NCBI RefSeq assembly: GCF_030694375.1
Contig: NZ_JAUXYL010000026.1
Location: 62,001 to 126,000, forward strand
Direction of reading: 5' to 3'
Source: Algoriphagus sp.
GTDB taxonomy: Bacteria; Bacteroidota; Bacteroidia; Cytophagales; Cyclobacteriaceae
Length of the DNA: 64,000 nucleotides
Each line of letters starts with the position of its first letter. Positions within the stretch are counted from its first letter, which is position 1. Below are positions 51,252 to 61,800 of this stretch, piece by piece. The translations under genes and the position numbers were made by a program. The notes beneath the pieces are model-generated. The model was not told the origin of the DNA. It made no database searches and saw only the letters and a list, made by a program, of their open reading frames with translations.

Positions 51252-53627
51252 TTAATTTTTTATCGCTCGTTCTGCTTGGATCATATTTTCAATTCCTTTC
51301 AGCAGGGCATCAGCATTAAATGAAATACTGTCTATTCCCTGGGCGATAAGGAATTTGGCAAACTGTGGATTATCACTTGGAGCCTGACCGCAAAGACCGA
51401 TTTTCTTACCCTTAGCACGAGCTACTCGAATTACTTCAGAGATCATCCATTTAACAGAAGTGTTATTTTCATCAAAAATCTCCCCTAAAACCTCTGAGTC
51501 CCGATCTACACCGAGGGTAAGTTGAGTGAGGTCATTTGACCCAATGGAAAATCCGTCAAAAATGCTCGCAAATTGATCGGCCTGAATGACATTGGATGGA
51601 ATCTCGGCCATCACATAGATTTCAAGACCATTTTCCCCTTGCTTCAGTCCCATCTCTTCCATCAAGGAGATGACTTTTTTCCCTTCCTCAGGGGTCCTGC
51701 AAAATGGAATCATCAGCTTCAGGTTTACCAAACCCATATCTTCCCGAACCCGTCGTACCGCTTCACACTCCAAGGCAAATCCTTCCCGATATCGCTCATG
51801 ATAATACCTCGAAGCTCCTCTAAAACCCAACATGGGATTTTCTTCAGTCTCTTCAAACTGACTTCCTCCGATCAAGTTTGCATATTCATTGGACTTGAAG
51901 TCGCTCATCCTCAAGATCACTTCTTTAGGATAAAAGGCGGCGGTGACGGTTGCCACTGCCTGCGAAAGTTTATCCACGAAATATGCCTTTTTGTCTGAAT
52001 AATCCTGGCAAAGACTTTCTATTTCTCCTCTTTCCAGTTCATTTTCCAACTGATCGAAATGCACTAGTGCCATGGGATGTATTCGGATGCTTTTACTGAT
52101 CACAAATTCCATCCGCATCAAGCCAACGCCCTGATTGGGAAAAAATGAAAGATCAAATGCTTTATCTGGGTCAGCGAGAATGAACATGGGCTTAGTCTTG
52201 GGAAGCTCCAGCCCTCTGAAATTGTGATTGATTGAAGTCCATTGGAGTTTTCCTTCATAGACTTTCCCTATTTTGCCAGAGGCATTGTCAATTGTTACCA
52301 GATCACCGGTTTTCAGGACATCCAGCGCACCCTCCGCTCCCACTATTGCCAAAGCGCCAACTTCCCGGGCTACGATAGCCGCATGACTGGTCCTTCCACC
52401 TTTCGTTGTTAGGATGGCTGCTGCCTTTTTCATAATCGGATCCCAATCCGGATTGGTGATTTCTGTAAGTAATATCTCACCTTCCTTCAAGAGATGAGCT
52501 TCAGCTGGGGAATGCAAAATCTTTATTTTTCCCGAAGTAATCCCACTGCCTATTGCATATCCTGAAGTCAGAAGTTTCCCCTTTTGGGTAAGTGAATATT
52601 CCTTGAGAATAAAGGGGTCTTTTTCAGAATGGACTGTTTCTGGTCTAGCCTGTACGATGAACAGCCCTCCGGTAACACCATCTTTAGCCCACTCGATGTC
52701 CATAGGCATACCATAATGATTTTCAATTGCTACTGACCAGCGACCTAGAGTTTCAATTTCTTCATCATTGAGAACGAACTTTCTTTGTTTATCAGGATCA
52801 GTATCCAAGTTGAGCACACCACCTTGTTCTGAATACACCATCGTCTTGGTCTTTGAGCCAGCTTTCTTCGAAATTACTGCCCTTTTACCTTTTGCCAGGG
52901 AAGGTTTAAAAACCAAAAACTCATCAGGTATGACTGCTCCTTGAACAATATTTTCTCCCAATCCCCAACAGCCCGTGATTAACACGGCATCGGAAAAGCC
53001 GGATTCGGGATCGATTGAAAAACAGACACCACTACTGGCTAAATCTGCCCTTACCATCAGCTGAACGCCAACGGAGAGCGCTATGACATGTTTGTCGTAG
53101 CCCTTGTCAAAGCGGTACTTAATCGCACGCCCATTGTAGAGGGAAGCAAAGCAGGAACGAACCGTTGAGACAAGCTTTTCATTTCCTCGGATATTGAGAA
53201 AAGAGTCGTGCTGTCCGGCAAAACTCGCGCCTGGTAGGTCCTCCGCTGTGGCGCTGCTGCGAACTGCCACATCCAATTCTCTTCCCGCTTTTTCACAAAG
53301 TTTTTGATAGGCAGAATGAACTTGGTCAGCCAATACCTCAGGAATTGCACCTTTAAGCATCCTCTCCTTTATCCTGGATGACACCTCCCTTAAGTTGGAA
53401 AAATCACGCTGATCCAACTTGGATAACTCGAGTCTGATAAAATCTTCCAATTCATTTTCCTGAATAAAAAGTCGATAAGCATCTGCTGTGACGGCAAAAC
53501 CGTCGGGAATTTCGATCCCGAGCGGATGGAGTTCTTGAAACATTTCACCTAAGGAGGCATTCTTTCCTCCTACTCGGGCGACATCCACAATTTTTAGACG
53601 CTCAAAAGGAATTATTAGATCTTTCAT
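51252..53627 (-). CDS. ppsA: Phosphoenolpyruvate synthase
   Basis: 791 residues. PpsA makes PEP from pyruvate and ATP for gluconeogenesis. The N-terminal ATP-grasp domain (VGGKNASLGEMF, RSSATAEDLPGASFAGQHDS), the swivelling phospho-histidine domain (GGRTSHAAIVAREVG, near residue 415) and the C-terminal TIM barrel (GFSIGSNDLTQLTLGVDRDS, GLCGQAPSDNPQFAKFL) are complete and in order. Length matches E. coli PpsA (792). Promoter not identified. Confidence 0.95.
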   Translation of the reverse strand: MKDLIIPFERLKIVDVARVGGKNASLGEMFQELHPLGIEIPDGFAVTADAYRLFIQENELEDFIRLELSKLDQRDFSNLREVSSRIKERMLKGAIPEVLADQVHSAYQKLCEKAGRELDVAVRSSATAEDLPGASFAGQHDSFLNIRGNEKLVSTVRSCFASLYNGRAIKYRFDKGYDKHVIALSVGVQLMVRADLASSGVCFSIDPESGFSDAVLITGCWGLGENIVQGAVIPDEFLVFKPSLAKGKRAVISKKAGSKTKTMVYSEQGGVLNLDTDPDKQRKFVLNDEEIETLGRWSVAIENHYGMPMDIEWAKDGVTGGLFIVQARPETVHSEKDPFILKEYSLTQKGKLLTSGYAIGSGITSGKIKILHSPAEAHLLKEGEILLTEITNPDWDPIMKKAAAILTTKGGRTSHAAIVAREVGALAIVGAEGALDVLKTGDLVTIDNASGKIGKVYEGKLQWTSINHNFRGLELPKTKPMFILADPDKAFDLSFFPNQGVGLMRMEFVISKSIRIHPMALVHFDQLENELERGEIESLCQDYSDKKAYFVDKLSQAVATVTAAFYPKEVILRMSDFKSNEYANLIGGSQFEETEENPMLGFRGASRYYHERYREGFALECEAVRRVREDMGLVNLKLMIPFCRTPEEGKKVISLMEEMGLKQGENGLEIYVMAEIPSNVIQADQFASIFDGFSIGSNDLTQLTLGVDRDSEVLGEIFDENNTSVKWMISEVIRVARAKGKKIGLCGQAPSDNPQFAKFLIAQGIDSISFNADALLKGIENMIQAERAIKN

Positions 53628-53726
53628 CTTCAGTTATTTAGGAAGATGAACTTACGGGCAATCCGGCCAAAAAAATATGAGCAATCCTATGCTAAAAGTT
53701 GATAAAAGTCACACTTACTAAAAACC

Positions 53727-54803
53727 TCATACATCAGGTCTAAACCATTTCACCGCATTGTGAAAGTAAATTTTATCCACCACTTCTTTGGGGAGTTTCA
53801 GGCCTTGAAAGACTCCGCTTACCACGCTGTTTTCCATGGTTTGAGCTGTGACAAAGTATTTCCAGTCGGCTTCCCATGTCGCTTTGGCATTCGCTTTAAC
53901 CCGATTGGGATCAGGATCTCCCGAAATCCCCAAATCGGTCCCATAGATCAGCCTGTCTTGGTATTTGATTATGAAGTTTCTGACTTTTTGCAGGTCTTTT
54001 TGACTTTGAAACTGAAGGTGACCAATTCTTGCAGCCATATCTACTGCCATGTTTGGAAATCGATCCAACCGCTTTGCGAGCTCGTCGATGTCCCACTCCA
54101 GGCTTCCCAAATGAGCTCCTACGAATCGGATTTCGGGAAATTTTGCCAGTAAATTATCCCTCGCCTCCACCTGTTGCTCATAGCTTGGGTATTCAGGATG
54201 CAAGTACATATGGTATTCGGGATGATCTCTAAAGTAATTGCGATCATTGTTGACAGTCATTTCATCCAGCGGAAGCCAGCAATTTTTGGGTTCGCCCAAA
54301 TGTGCCATCAGTGTCTTGTCCTGATCTTGGACAAATCGGAAAATAGGTTCTAAGCGGGGATGATCCGCCATAATGAATTCTCCATTTTCGTCTTTATAGG
54401 TCATTCCGATATTCTTCCAGATTTTGATCCCGATTGCACCTTGGGCAAAGGTCTTTTTAATCCGCTCAATTTCCTTTTCAGCCCAATTGGGATCTTTCCA
54501 ATTTTCAAGGGAAATGGTGGAAAGGAAGTCGATATGCTTTGGATTTTTCGACTTTTGCAAAAGTGAAAGCCTAATCTGTTCCGGCAATGGAGGATAACTC
54601 GGAACATCAACATTGACAGTCAGAAGATAAAAATTAGCCTCGATGCCAGCTTCCATTAAAGCCGTGCTTTCTGAATTGTGATGCGTGTGAGTATCGATTT
54701 TTCTGACCTTTTGAAATTCATTCATCGAATAATAATTTTCATCAGAATCAGATGAAAGCGAAATCAATGCAACAAGCATCAAGGAAAACATCAGGTCGAT
54801 CAT
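53727..54803 (-). CDS. Amidohydrolase-2 family metal-dependent hydrolase
   Basis: 358 residues. After a short hydrophobic N-terminus (MIDLMFSLMLVALISLSS; could be a signal, alternatively start at M27) comes a TIM-barrel amidohydrolase with metal motif DTHTHH near 38, AHLGEP, AHLGSLEWDIDE and YGTDLG near the end. The family includes decarboxylases and lactonases; the reaction here is unknown. Single gene, divergent from the hydroxylase gene. Confidence 0.8.
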   Translation of the reverse strand: MIDLMFSLMLVALISLSSDSDENYYSMNEFQKVRKIDTHTHHNSESTALMEAGIEANFYLLTVNVDVPSYPPLPEQIRLSLLQKSKNPKHIDFLSTISLENWKDPNWAEKEIERIKKTFAQGAIGIKIWKNIGMTYKDENGEFIMADHPRLEPIFRFVQDQDKTLMAHLGEPKNCWLPLDEMTVNNDRNYFRDHPEYHMYLHPEYPSYEQQVEARDNLLAKFPEIRFVGAHLGSLEWDIDELAKRLDRFPNMAVDMAARIGHLQFQSQKDLQKVRNFIIKYQDRLIYGTDLGISGDPDPNRVKANAKATWEADWKYFVTAQTMENSVVSGVFQGLKLPKEVVDKIYFHNAVKWFRPDV

Positions 54804-54916
54804 AGGTGGATTTATTTAGTATAGATAAGTTAGAAAATAAAAGTCCTCCAAAAAATGTAATCGCAAACAAGCTGGTTTAAGAAGTGGTTTAGATTATGAT
54901 TTTCGATATTTGACTA

Positions 54917-55807
54917 ATGGAAAAATACTTCAAGGCAATTGTGGATGGCTACTATGGCTATGCCAATTACCTTTATAATGAAATTATAAATCCGGGATGG
55001 CACAATTACTTCTACTGGCTAGTCGGTGCTTCGTTGCTGATTTGGATTTTGGAAGTGCTTTTCCCCTGGAGAAAAGATCAGCCTGCCATCAGACAGGATT
55101 TTTGGATGGATTTGTTTTACCTGTTTTGGAACTACTTCCTATTTGCCTTGATCGCCTACAATGCCCTGTCTATGGTGGCAGTCGAACTTTTCAATGATTT
55201 CCTCGGCCTTTTCGGCATCACCAATTTGGTGGCTATTAATATCGAATCTTGGCCATTCTGGGCCAAAATTATCCTCATTTTTGTCGTAAGAGACTTCATG
55301 CAGTGGAACATCCACCGAATGTACCATCATGTAGGCTGGATGTGGGAATTTCACAAAGTTCACCATAGCACGAGGGAAATGGGCTTTGCTGCGCTTCTGC
55401 GGTACCATTGGATGGAAAATGTAATCTATCGAACCTTAGAATATCTGCCTTTGGCTATGATCGGAGTAGGAATTACTGACTTTTTCATAGTGCATATGTT
55501 CACTTTGGTCACTGGACAAATCGGACATGCTAACCTGAAAATCCCTTTGGGCCCTTTCAAATACATCCTGAACGGACCACAGATGCACCTTTGGCACCAT
55601 GCACGAAATCTACCTGAATCGCATCCAAATGGATTCAATTATGGGATAACGCTCAGCATTTGGGATTTTATTTTCCGGACAAACTACTGGCCTTCTGATG
55701 ATGAAAATCTCCCGGTCGGTCTACCGGATGTAGAGCATTTTCCTGAGGATTTTGTAGGGCAAACCATAGAGCCCTTTCATAGAATTTTTGGAAAAAATAA
55801 AAGCTGA
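54917..55807 (+). CDS. Fatty acid hydroxylase / sterol desaturase family membrane enzyme
   Basis: 296 residues with four or more membrane helices and the di-iron histidine boxes HRMYHH (133-138), HKVHHS (146-151) and HLWHHARN (about 224-231). Such enzymes hydroxylate or desaturate lipid chains using oxygen; in Bacteroidota they may act on carotenoids, sphingolipids or fatty acids. The substrate cannot be read from sequence. A hairpin overlaps its stop codon. Confidence 0.88.
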   Translation: MEKYFKAIVDGYYGYANYLYNEIINPGWHNYFYWLVGASLLIWILEVLFPWRKDQPAIRQDFWMDLFYLFWNYFLFALIAYNALSMVAVELFNDFLGLFGITNLVAINIESWPFWAKIILIFVVRDFMQWNIHRMYHHVGWMWEFHKVHHSTREMGFAALLRYHWMENVIYRTLEYLPLAMIGVGITDFFIVHMFTLVTGQIGHANLKIPLGPFKYILNGPQMHLWHHARNLPESHPNGFNYGITLSIWDFIFRTNYWPSDDENLPVGLPDVEHFPEDFVGQTIEPFHRIFGKNKS

Positions 55808-55820
55808 TTAAAAAATCAGC
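55803..55820. terminator. Bidirectional hairpin at convergent ends
   Basis: GCTGATT-AAAA-AATCAGC. Read on the minus strand it is followed by TTTTATTTTTT, so it should end the DUF6728-like gene; the hydroxylase stop (55805-55807) lies inside the stem. Confidence 0.7.
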
Positions 55821-55854
55821 CTTGAACTTTATGTGTTGGAAAGGAGATTTTCAA

Positions 55855-56049
55855 TTAGATAAATCTCTTGATCGTCCAAACAATGACAGCGAAAAGGAAA
55901 ACAATGATGGAAATTTTGTTGATTCCATGCATCATCCTTAAGTTGAAGTTTGTCGTTTTGTTCGGATCAGGCTTTTTGAAAACATTCAGAAAATAGTTGC
56001 CCACCTCACCCAACTTGAAGAATTCTTTGACTTTGCTGTTTTCTGACAT
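55855..56049 (-). CDS. DUF6728-like small membrane protein
   Basis: 64 residues. The N-terminal half (FFKLGEVGNYFLNVFKKPDP, NLRMMHGINKISI) is cytoplasmic and conserved in related proteins I recall from this phylum; one C-terminal membrane helix follows (IIVFLFAVIVWTI). Function unknown. It is 54 nt downstream of ispG in the same direction. Confidence 0.7.
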   Translation of the reverse strand: MSENSKVKEFFKLGEVGNYFLNVFKKPDPNKTTNFNLRMMHGINKISIIVFLFAVIVWTIKRFI

Positions 56050-56103
56050 GATTTCTGACTTTGAAGGATTAACAGATTGAGTAAGGGATAAGTTTATTTT
56101 TTT

Positions 56104-58086
56104 TTAAATCACCTCCGGTTCATTCCACATGCCATCTTCCTTGATGATGTTAATCAGTTCGTCGACGGCTTTTTCTGAGGGGACCGACTTCTTCATGACT
56201 TCCTTTCCCTTATAGAGTGTGATTTTGCCTTTTCCCGAACCTACATAGCCATAGTCTGCATCGGCCATTTCACCGGGTCCATTGACAATGCATCCCATGA
56301 TACCGATTTTCACCCCTTTCAGGTGGTCAGTCCGCTTGCGGATCATAGCCGTGGTTTCCTGCAGATCAAAGAGTGTTCTACCACAGGAGGGACAGGAAAT
56401 ATATTCAGTTTTAGACATGCGGGTTCGGGCTGCCTGAAGCACACCAAAACTCACGGAGTTGTGCAATTTGATCTGATCCAAGACCTCCTGACGGGTATGT
56501 TCGGCTTCTTTTTCCAGTGAAATCATAATTCCATCGCCTAATCCATCGATCAGCAAACCTCCCACGTCCGTAGCAGCATACAGTGTAGTAGCGTCAGCTG
56601 ACTGATCGGGGTAGGCTACTTTAAGTACCACCGGGATTTCAGAATTGGCCTCCAACAGACTCACAAAGGCCCTTCGCAACGCAGGCATGGAGTGCGTATT
56701 AGCAGTTTTCAGGATTAGAACTGTATCTTTCCTTCCAGTCAAAACAGCAATAGCGGTCTCAATTTCCTCGTCTGATATCTCCAGAAAATTCAATTCCGAA
56801 TGGAATCTTTCCGCTGATTTGTATTCCTCAAGTCTGAATAGCGGGAATTTATTAACCGGATCAATTGACTTTTCCCAAACTGACAGGTTTTGGATTTCCT
56901 TCATTCCGTTTGGCAACATAAATGGAATAGGATTCAACCCCGTATAGACAAAATCAGATCCCTGATCGTTCATTTTCCACTTGTCAAGTTCCGGCAAATA
57001 GAAATGGCCCACAGTTTTCATTTCCCGATCGGTAACTTTTTCGATTCTCGAAATATCGGAAATGACGCGGGGCACATTATGCCCTCCGAAGTTATAGACC
57101 TCGGCTACATGCCGTTTGTTGTATTCAAAGGGAGTGATTGGATAATTTCGGATTTCGGCGATTGGAGCATGCCTTGATCTAAATGCATAGCGATCAATCA
57201 AAGCTTTGGCTACGGGGGCTTCGAATTCAGGATCTTCGGTAAGCGACACGCGAACCGTATCTCCCAAGCCATCTTCAAGCAAGGTCCCAATTCCCACCGC
57301 TGATTTGATTCTTCCATCTTCGGCCTCACCAGCTTCTGTCACACCCAAGTGCAGCGGATACGGTTTGAATCCACCATCATTTAACTTTTGCACCAAAAGC
57401 CGGTAGGCTTGCACCATCACCTGCGTATTGGATGACTTCATCGAAATGACGATGTCATGGTAATTTTCATTCTCACATATTCTTAAAAATTCCAAGGCTG
57501 ATTCCACCATTCCCAATGGAGTGTCCCCATAGCGACTCATGATTCGATCAGAAAGCGAACCATGGTTAGTGCCAATCCGCATTGCTGTACCGTTTTCTTT
57601 ACAGATTTTCACCAACGGCAAAAAGCGATCCCTTATTCGATCCAACTCTTCCGCATAGCTCGCATCAGTATAATCAATGACTTCAAATTTCTTTTTGTCG
57701 GCGTAGTTCCCCGGATTGATCCGGACTTTCTCCACAATCCTTGCTGCCAACTCAGCAGCATTGGGGGTAAAATGAATATCTGCTACAAGTGGTGTCTGAT
57801 AGCCTCTTTTGCGAAGCTCGGCCTTAATATTTCTCAAATTTTCCGCCTCCTTGATACTAGGAGCAGTGATGCGCACCAATTCGCACCCTGACTCGATCAT
57901 ACGAATGGACTGCTCCACAGATCCCATGGTATCCATGGTGTCAATCGTGGTCATGGATTGCACTACAATATGATTATCACCACCGATGGTGATGTCACCG
58001 ACTCGGACGGGGATGGTTTTCCTTCGGGAATACTGCGTCAAGCTGTCGCAATACAGGGAATCGAGGGATTTGATCAATGACTCCAT
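56104..58086 (-). CDS. ispG: 4-hydroxy-3-methylbut-2-enyl diphosphate synthase, large form
   Basis: 660 residues; catalyses the penultimate step of the MEP isoprenoid pathway with a [4Fe-4S] cluster. The N-terminal TIM barrel (VGDITIGGDNHIVVQSMTT, VADIHFTP, RINPGNYAD, MRIGTNHGSLS) and the C-terminal cluster domain with CPSCGRTLF and GIMGCIVNGPGEM are separated by a middle insert (about 300-520), as in plant and Bacteroidota enzymes but not E. coli (372 residues). It starts 3 nt after the SDR gene, so they form an operon. Confidence 0.95.
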   Translation of the reverse strand: MESLIKSLDSLYCDSLTQYSRRKTIPVRVGDITIGGDNHIVVQSMTTIDTMDTMGSVEQSIRMIESGCELVRITAPSIKEAENLRNIKAELRKRGYQTPLVADIHFTPNAAELAARIVEKVRINPGNYADKKKFEVIDYTDASYAEELDRIRDRFLPLVKICKENGTAMRIGTNHGSLSDRIMSRYGDTPLGMVESALEFLRICENENYHDIVISMKSSNTQVMVQAYRLLVQKLNDGGFKPYPLHLGVTEAGEAEDGRIKSAVGIGTLLEDGLGDTVRVSLTEDPEFEAPVAKALIDRYAFRSRHAPIAEIRNYPITPFEYNKRHVAEVYNFGGHNVPRVISDISRIEKVTDREMKTVGHFYLPELDKWKMNDQGSDFVYTGLNPIPFMLPNGMKEIQNLSVWEKSIDPVNKFPLFRLEEYKSAERFHSELNFLEISDEEIETAIAVLTGRKDTVLILKTANTHSMPALRRAFVSLLEANSEIPVVLKVAYPDQSADATTLYAATDVGGLLIDGLGDGIMISLEKEAEHTRQEVLDQIKLHNSVSFGVLQAARTRMSKTEYISCPSCGRTLFDLQETTAMIRKRTDHLKGVKIGIMGCIVNGPGEMADADYGYVGSGKGKITLYKGKEVMKKSVPSEKAVDELINIIKEDGMWNEPEVI

Positions 58087-58089
58087 AGC

Positions 58090-58794
58090 TTATAGATCTC
58101 CTAGTTGGGGGCGGATTATTATTTCTTCAACAACAGTTTGAGGGGAAAGGTTATATGCGCCCCATACGCTCTCTGCCACATCTTCGGCACGAATAAACCG
58201 ATCGATCGGCAAATCCACTCCTTCCCAACTCGCTGTGTAAGTAGCGCCGGGAAGAATGGAAGTTACTTTAATTTGATGAGGTTTTAGTTCTTCGCGCAGA
58301 CATTTGGTCATACCAAGCATTGCCCATTTGGTGACGGCATAAGTTCCTCCGTTGGGATAGGCAGTCAATCCCGCGATCGAGCCCATACTGAAAATATGAC
58401 CGGACCTTCGCTCAATCATTTCATTGACAAAAGCCCGGGTAAGGTAATAGGCAGAAAATAGATTGGTATGCATCATGAACTCAAAATTCCCCTCCGGTTC
58501 ATTATGGAGTGCTCCCGGCAGAAAAATACCAGTATTATTGACCAGTACATCAGGCAAACCGATTGCTTTCACCGCCGTCGAAAAAACTGCAACTTCCTCT
58601 TTTTTAGAAAGGTCAGCCGGAAGAGCCAAAACCTTAATTCCCGGGAAATTTTCCTCCAAATGAGCTTTCAGTGACACCAACTCTTTCTCATTCCGGGCAC
58701 AGGTATAAATATCGAATCCCTCCTTCGCGAAGCGTTCAATAATTGCTCTGCCGATACCTTTGGTGCCTCCTGTGACGAGGATACTTTTGCTCAT
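58090..58794 (-). CDS. Short-chain dehydrogenase/reductase (FabG-like)
   Basis: 234 residues, classical SDR: TGGTKGIGRA at 8-17, NNTG in place of NNAG near 87, catalytic S139, Y152 and K156. It lacks a tail typical of sepiapterin reductases and resembles 3-ketoacyl reductase-like proteins. It is the first gene of the operon with ispG (3-nt gap), preceded by a clear -7 box and a palindrome. Substrate unknown. Confidence 0.88.
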   Translation of the reverse strand: MSKSILVTGGTKGIGRAIIERFAKEGFDIYTCARNEKELVSLKAHLEENFPGIKVLALPADLSKKEEVAVFSTAVKAIGLPDVLVNNTGIFLPGALHNEPEGNFEFMMHTNLFSAYYLTRAFVNEMIERRSGHIFSMGSIAGLTAYPNGGTYAVTKWAMLGMTKCLREELKPHQIKVTSILPGATYTASWEGVDLPIDRFIRAEDVAESVWGAYNLSPQTVVEEIIIRPQLGDL

Positions 58795-58809
58795 TTTGTT
58801 CGTGTTTTA

Positions 58810-58829
58810 ATAGTTAGTATGACAACTAT
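58810..58829. promoter_or_regulatory. Candidate operator palindrome upstream of the SDR-ispG operon
   Basis: ATAGTT at 58810-58815 and AACTAT at 58824-58829 are perfect inverted repeats with an 8-nt spacer. The site lies just downstream of the predicted transcription start, a position suited to a MarR- or HxlR-type repressor. Confidence 0.45.
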
Positions 58830-58839
58830 CTAGAGCTGG

Positions 58840-58847
58840 CAAAGTTA
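58840..58847 (-). promoter_or_regulatory. -7 box for the SDR-ispG operon
   Basis: CAAAGTTA on plus reads TAACTTTG on minus, a perfect TAnnTTTG, with a leader of about 40 nt to the ATG at 58794. No TTG at 17-23 nt upstream, so the -33 part is weak. Confidence 0.55.
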
Positions 58848-58857
58848 CATTAATTTA

Positions 58858-61800
58858 TCAAAACAGTGCGGAGACTTGCATTCTCCCCACATGCACAGTC
58901 CGCGCAAGCCCTTGGGAATTCCTTCCTTCATAGACCAAATTGAGTTGAAGACCTTCGCCGATTTTCTGAAGCCAGTTGAGTGACCAAGTCAAATTGGTGC
59001 CAGTTGTCAAAGCTTGGAGCATTTCGTAGCCCACCGGAGAATTGACTTCCCCGTTGTAGTTGATTTGGATCAAGCGAAGATTGCCCGATAAGGTCGTCTT
59101 AATCGCTTTCGCATAGCGCATATCGAGTCCCACTTGATGGGTTGAGGCTTTTTCCTCATACTCCATGTTTTGGGTGTTTTCTTTCCCTGTGAAAGAATAA
59201 GAACCCGTGGTTCTGAAAAAAGGACTTGGCTGCCAAGCCAATTCCGGTCCTAGGGTCGACTGAAGGATGGTGTAATTTCGGTTTTCCAGAAAGTCAGAAG
59301 CAGAGGTTCTGTTCCCTGTGCTTCCCAGAACTCTCAGCGTCAGCACTGAATTGAAATTGTATCGGGTATTGAGCTTCCAGTCTTGCTGAATCTGATCCTC
59401 AAAACCTCCGGAGAGCAATTGTTTCAGTTGAGAATCAAAGAGCGAAAGGTCAAAACCATATTTGGCTGATGCCCGGTTGAAAAAGAAACTTGTCCGAATG
59501 ATCTGCCGGAGTGAAAGAATCTGATCCCGATCTATCGAACCGATGAATGGATTGATCCGGTCTCCAAAGTCATCCGAAGTCACTTTTTTCTCCACACTTA
59601 GGCTGGAGGTGTTTGAAAATCTGTGCAGAAAGGCCCGTACTCCCCCTGCCTCTTTCCATGTCTCGGGAAAACGTGCCTGAATGCGGTAATTGAGCAAGCT
59701 CGTGTAAGCCTGGACGTAGGTATCTGTGGGGACGAAGATTTTGATGTACTGCTTCTCTTCAGGATTGATTGCAATGTAAAATTCATTCAATTGCTGAATT
59801 CCGTCACCGTTGTCATCCCGCCAAGTATGCGTGCCGTCTCCATTTGGTGCGGGCAGGTAGACAAATTCACGTTGAAGCTCCCGACCATTTCCGATGGCAT
59901 AGCTGACTTCATTTCGGATGAGATTTTTCCCCAAACTTCCGGAATAATCTACTTTTCCCATGACGGTCAATTCAGAGGGTAAATCCCGCTGTAAAAATTC
60001 CAATTCCCGATAGGTAAAGGTACTGGATAGATTATGCTGGGTCCACTGCTTACGAAAGGTGAAATTGGAGGTAAATCCCCGTGTATCATCCACCAGCCTT
60101 CCTCCTACCGGAGCTTTATCCTCTCTCCAGGCCGCATCTACCAAAAATGAATAGCTCAGGGTGTCATTACTGCGCAGGTAGAGCAAATGTTCCTTGAAGT
60201 TCATTGCTGTACTCAACACAGAGTCAGTCTCGGTATTTTTGAATGCATTACGATCCAGAGAAAACTGATATCCCGGAACCAGAATTTTGGATTGGAAGCT
60301 CACATTTCCCAGATAGCGAGTCCAATCCGAAGTCAGGGAATCCTGATCACTTTTCAGGCTGAAAAACTCCTGGCGCAACAGTAGCCGTTTTCCGATTTCA
60401 GTATTCCAGTTTGCAGTGTGCTGGGAACCGCTGAGTACATTTTCCCGATTTCTGAGGTAAAGCTTGTAGTTGAAGGCGTTTTTGGAGTCCTTCTCCAAAC
60501 CGACCTGAGTCAGGAAAAAACGTTCGGCAGCCGGGTTTTTCAAAATTTCAGGTGAAAGCCCCCAATCCCGATCAAATTCAATGTATCTGAAGCGGTCAAT
60601 AAACTGGAAGTTGGTCGAATTATACTCAAACTCAGTCAAGCCCCTGAATCGATACCCTTTGAGAAGACTCAATTCACGGTTTTCTGACTGAAGGCCTATT
60701 TTCCATCCCAAGCCTTGATTGTTCCCATCATCAGTAGTTGAAAAGAGATTTTTATCGGTGGACGAAAGCGCCACTTCTGTATACACCTTTTCAAATTCCC
60801 CCAACTTAACTCTGCTTCCGGCAGTGGTCATCCGTTTGCTGTCAGGAGCGGGAAGTTGTGTCAATATGGAATAATCTCCCTGAGGCTGACCGCTCACCCT
60901 AGGGACATATTCAAAGACCGTCCCGTTGGAAAGTTGCGAAGTTCTTCTGTAATCCCCCTGATTTGCACCAACCAAAGAAAACGCCAAAGCAAAATTGGCC
61001 AACTCAGGATTGGTCGAGTAGCGGTAGTAAATCACCGAATTCCCAAAAACATCCACCTCGGTTACCTTTTCATATAATATCCGGGTAGGATCAAAGGCGA
61101 CTGAGTCGATTCTTGGAATTACCGCATTTTCAATATTATCCCCAACAGCGGCCAAAAGTGCTTGTTCCGCTTGGGTAAACTCCGTGAAAAGCGGTCGGTT
61201 TCGATTGTCTTTTTCCTGATAATAATTGAGATAAAAATCTACTTTTCCATTGGTCTGAAGATGATTAGCCCCAAGAATGGATCGGGAATAATTTCGCTCC
61301 GCAAATTCAAAATCGACTCGAACGCGGGAATATTGGGTAATGAGGACTTTGGGTGTAAAGGTGATTTCGGCTTGGTTATAATCTATCACATAGTCCGCAT
61401 TGAAACCCCGCTGAAGCTGCCGGCCATCCAGAAATACCCGCTCGGAATTTGCCATAATGATGACGAAGCGCTCATTGTTTGGGCCGCTTACACGATACGG
61501 CCCAAGCACCCCTTCAAGAATGGGCAATTGGATGGAAGCAAACTTTCCTTTAGCCACTGAAGCAAAACCCTGAGAACTTGCCTCCCAGCCTTTTTTCAGT
61601 TTGTATTTGGAGGTAAACTGAAGGCCCTGCACATTTTTGTAGTATCGGAGAAATTCAGATTGCCGCTGCTGCAGGACTACATCACCTGCCGCCAGACTGA
61701 AATCATCATTATACAGCTCGATCAGCACGTTGTCAAAATCCTGAATTTGCTGGGTATTCCCCTCCGGCTGGAAAGGAACATTTTGATCGGTGATGCTGGC

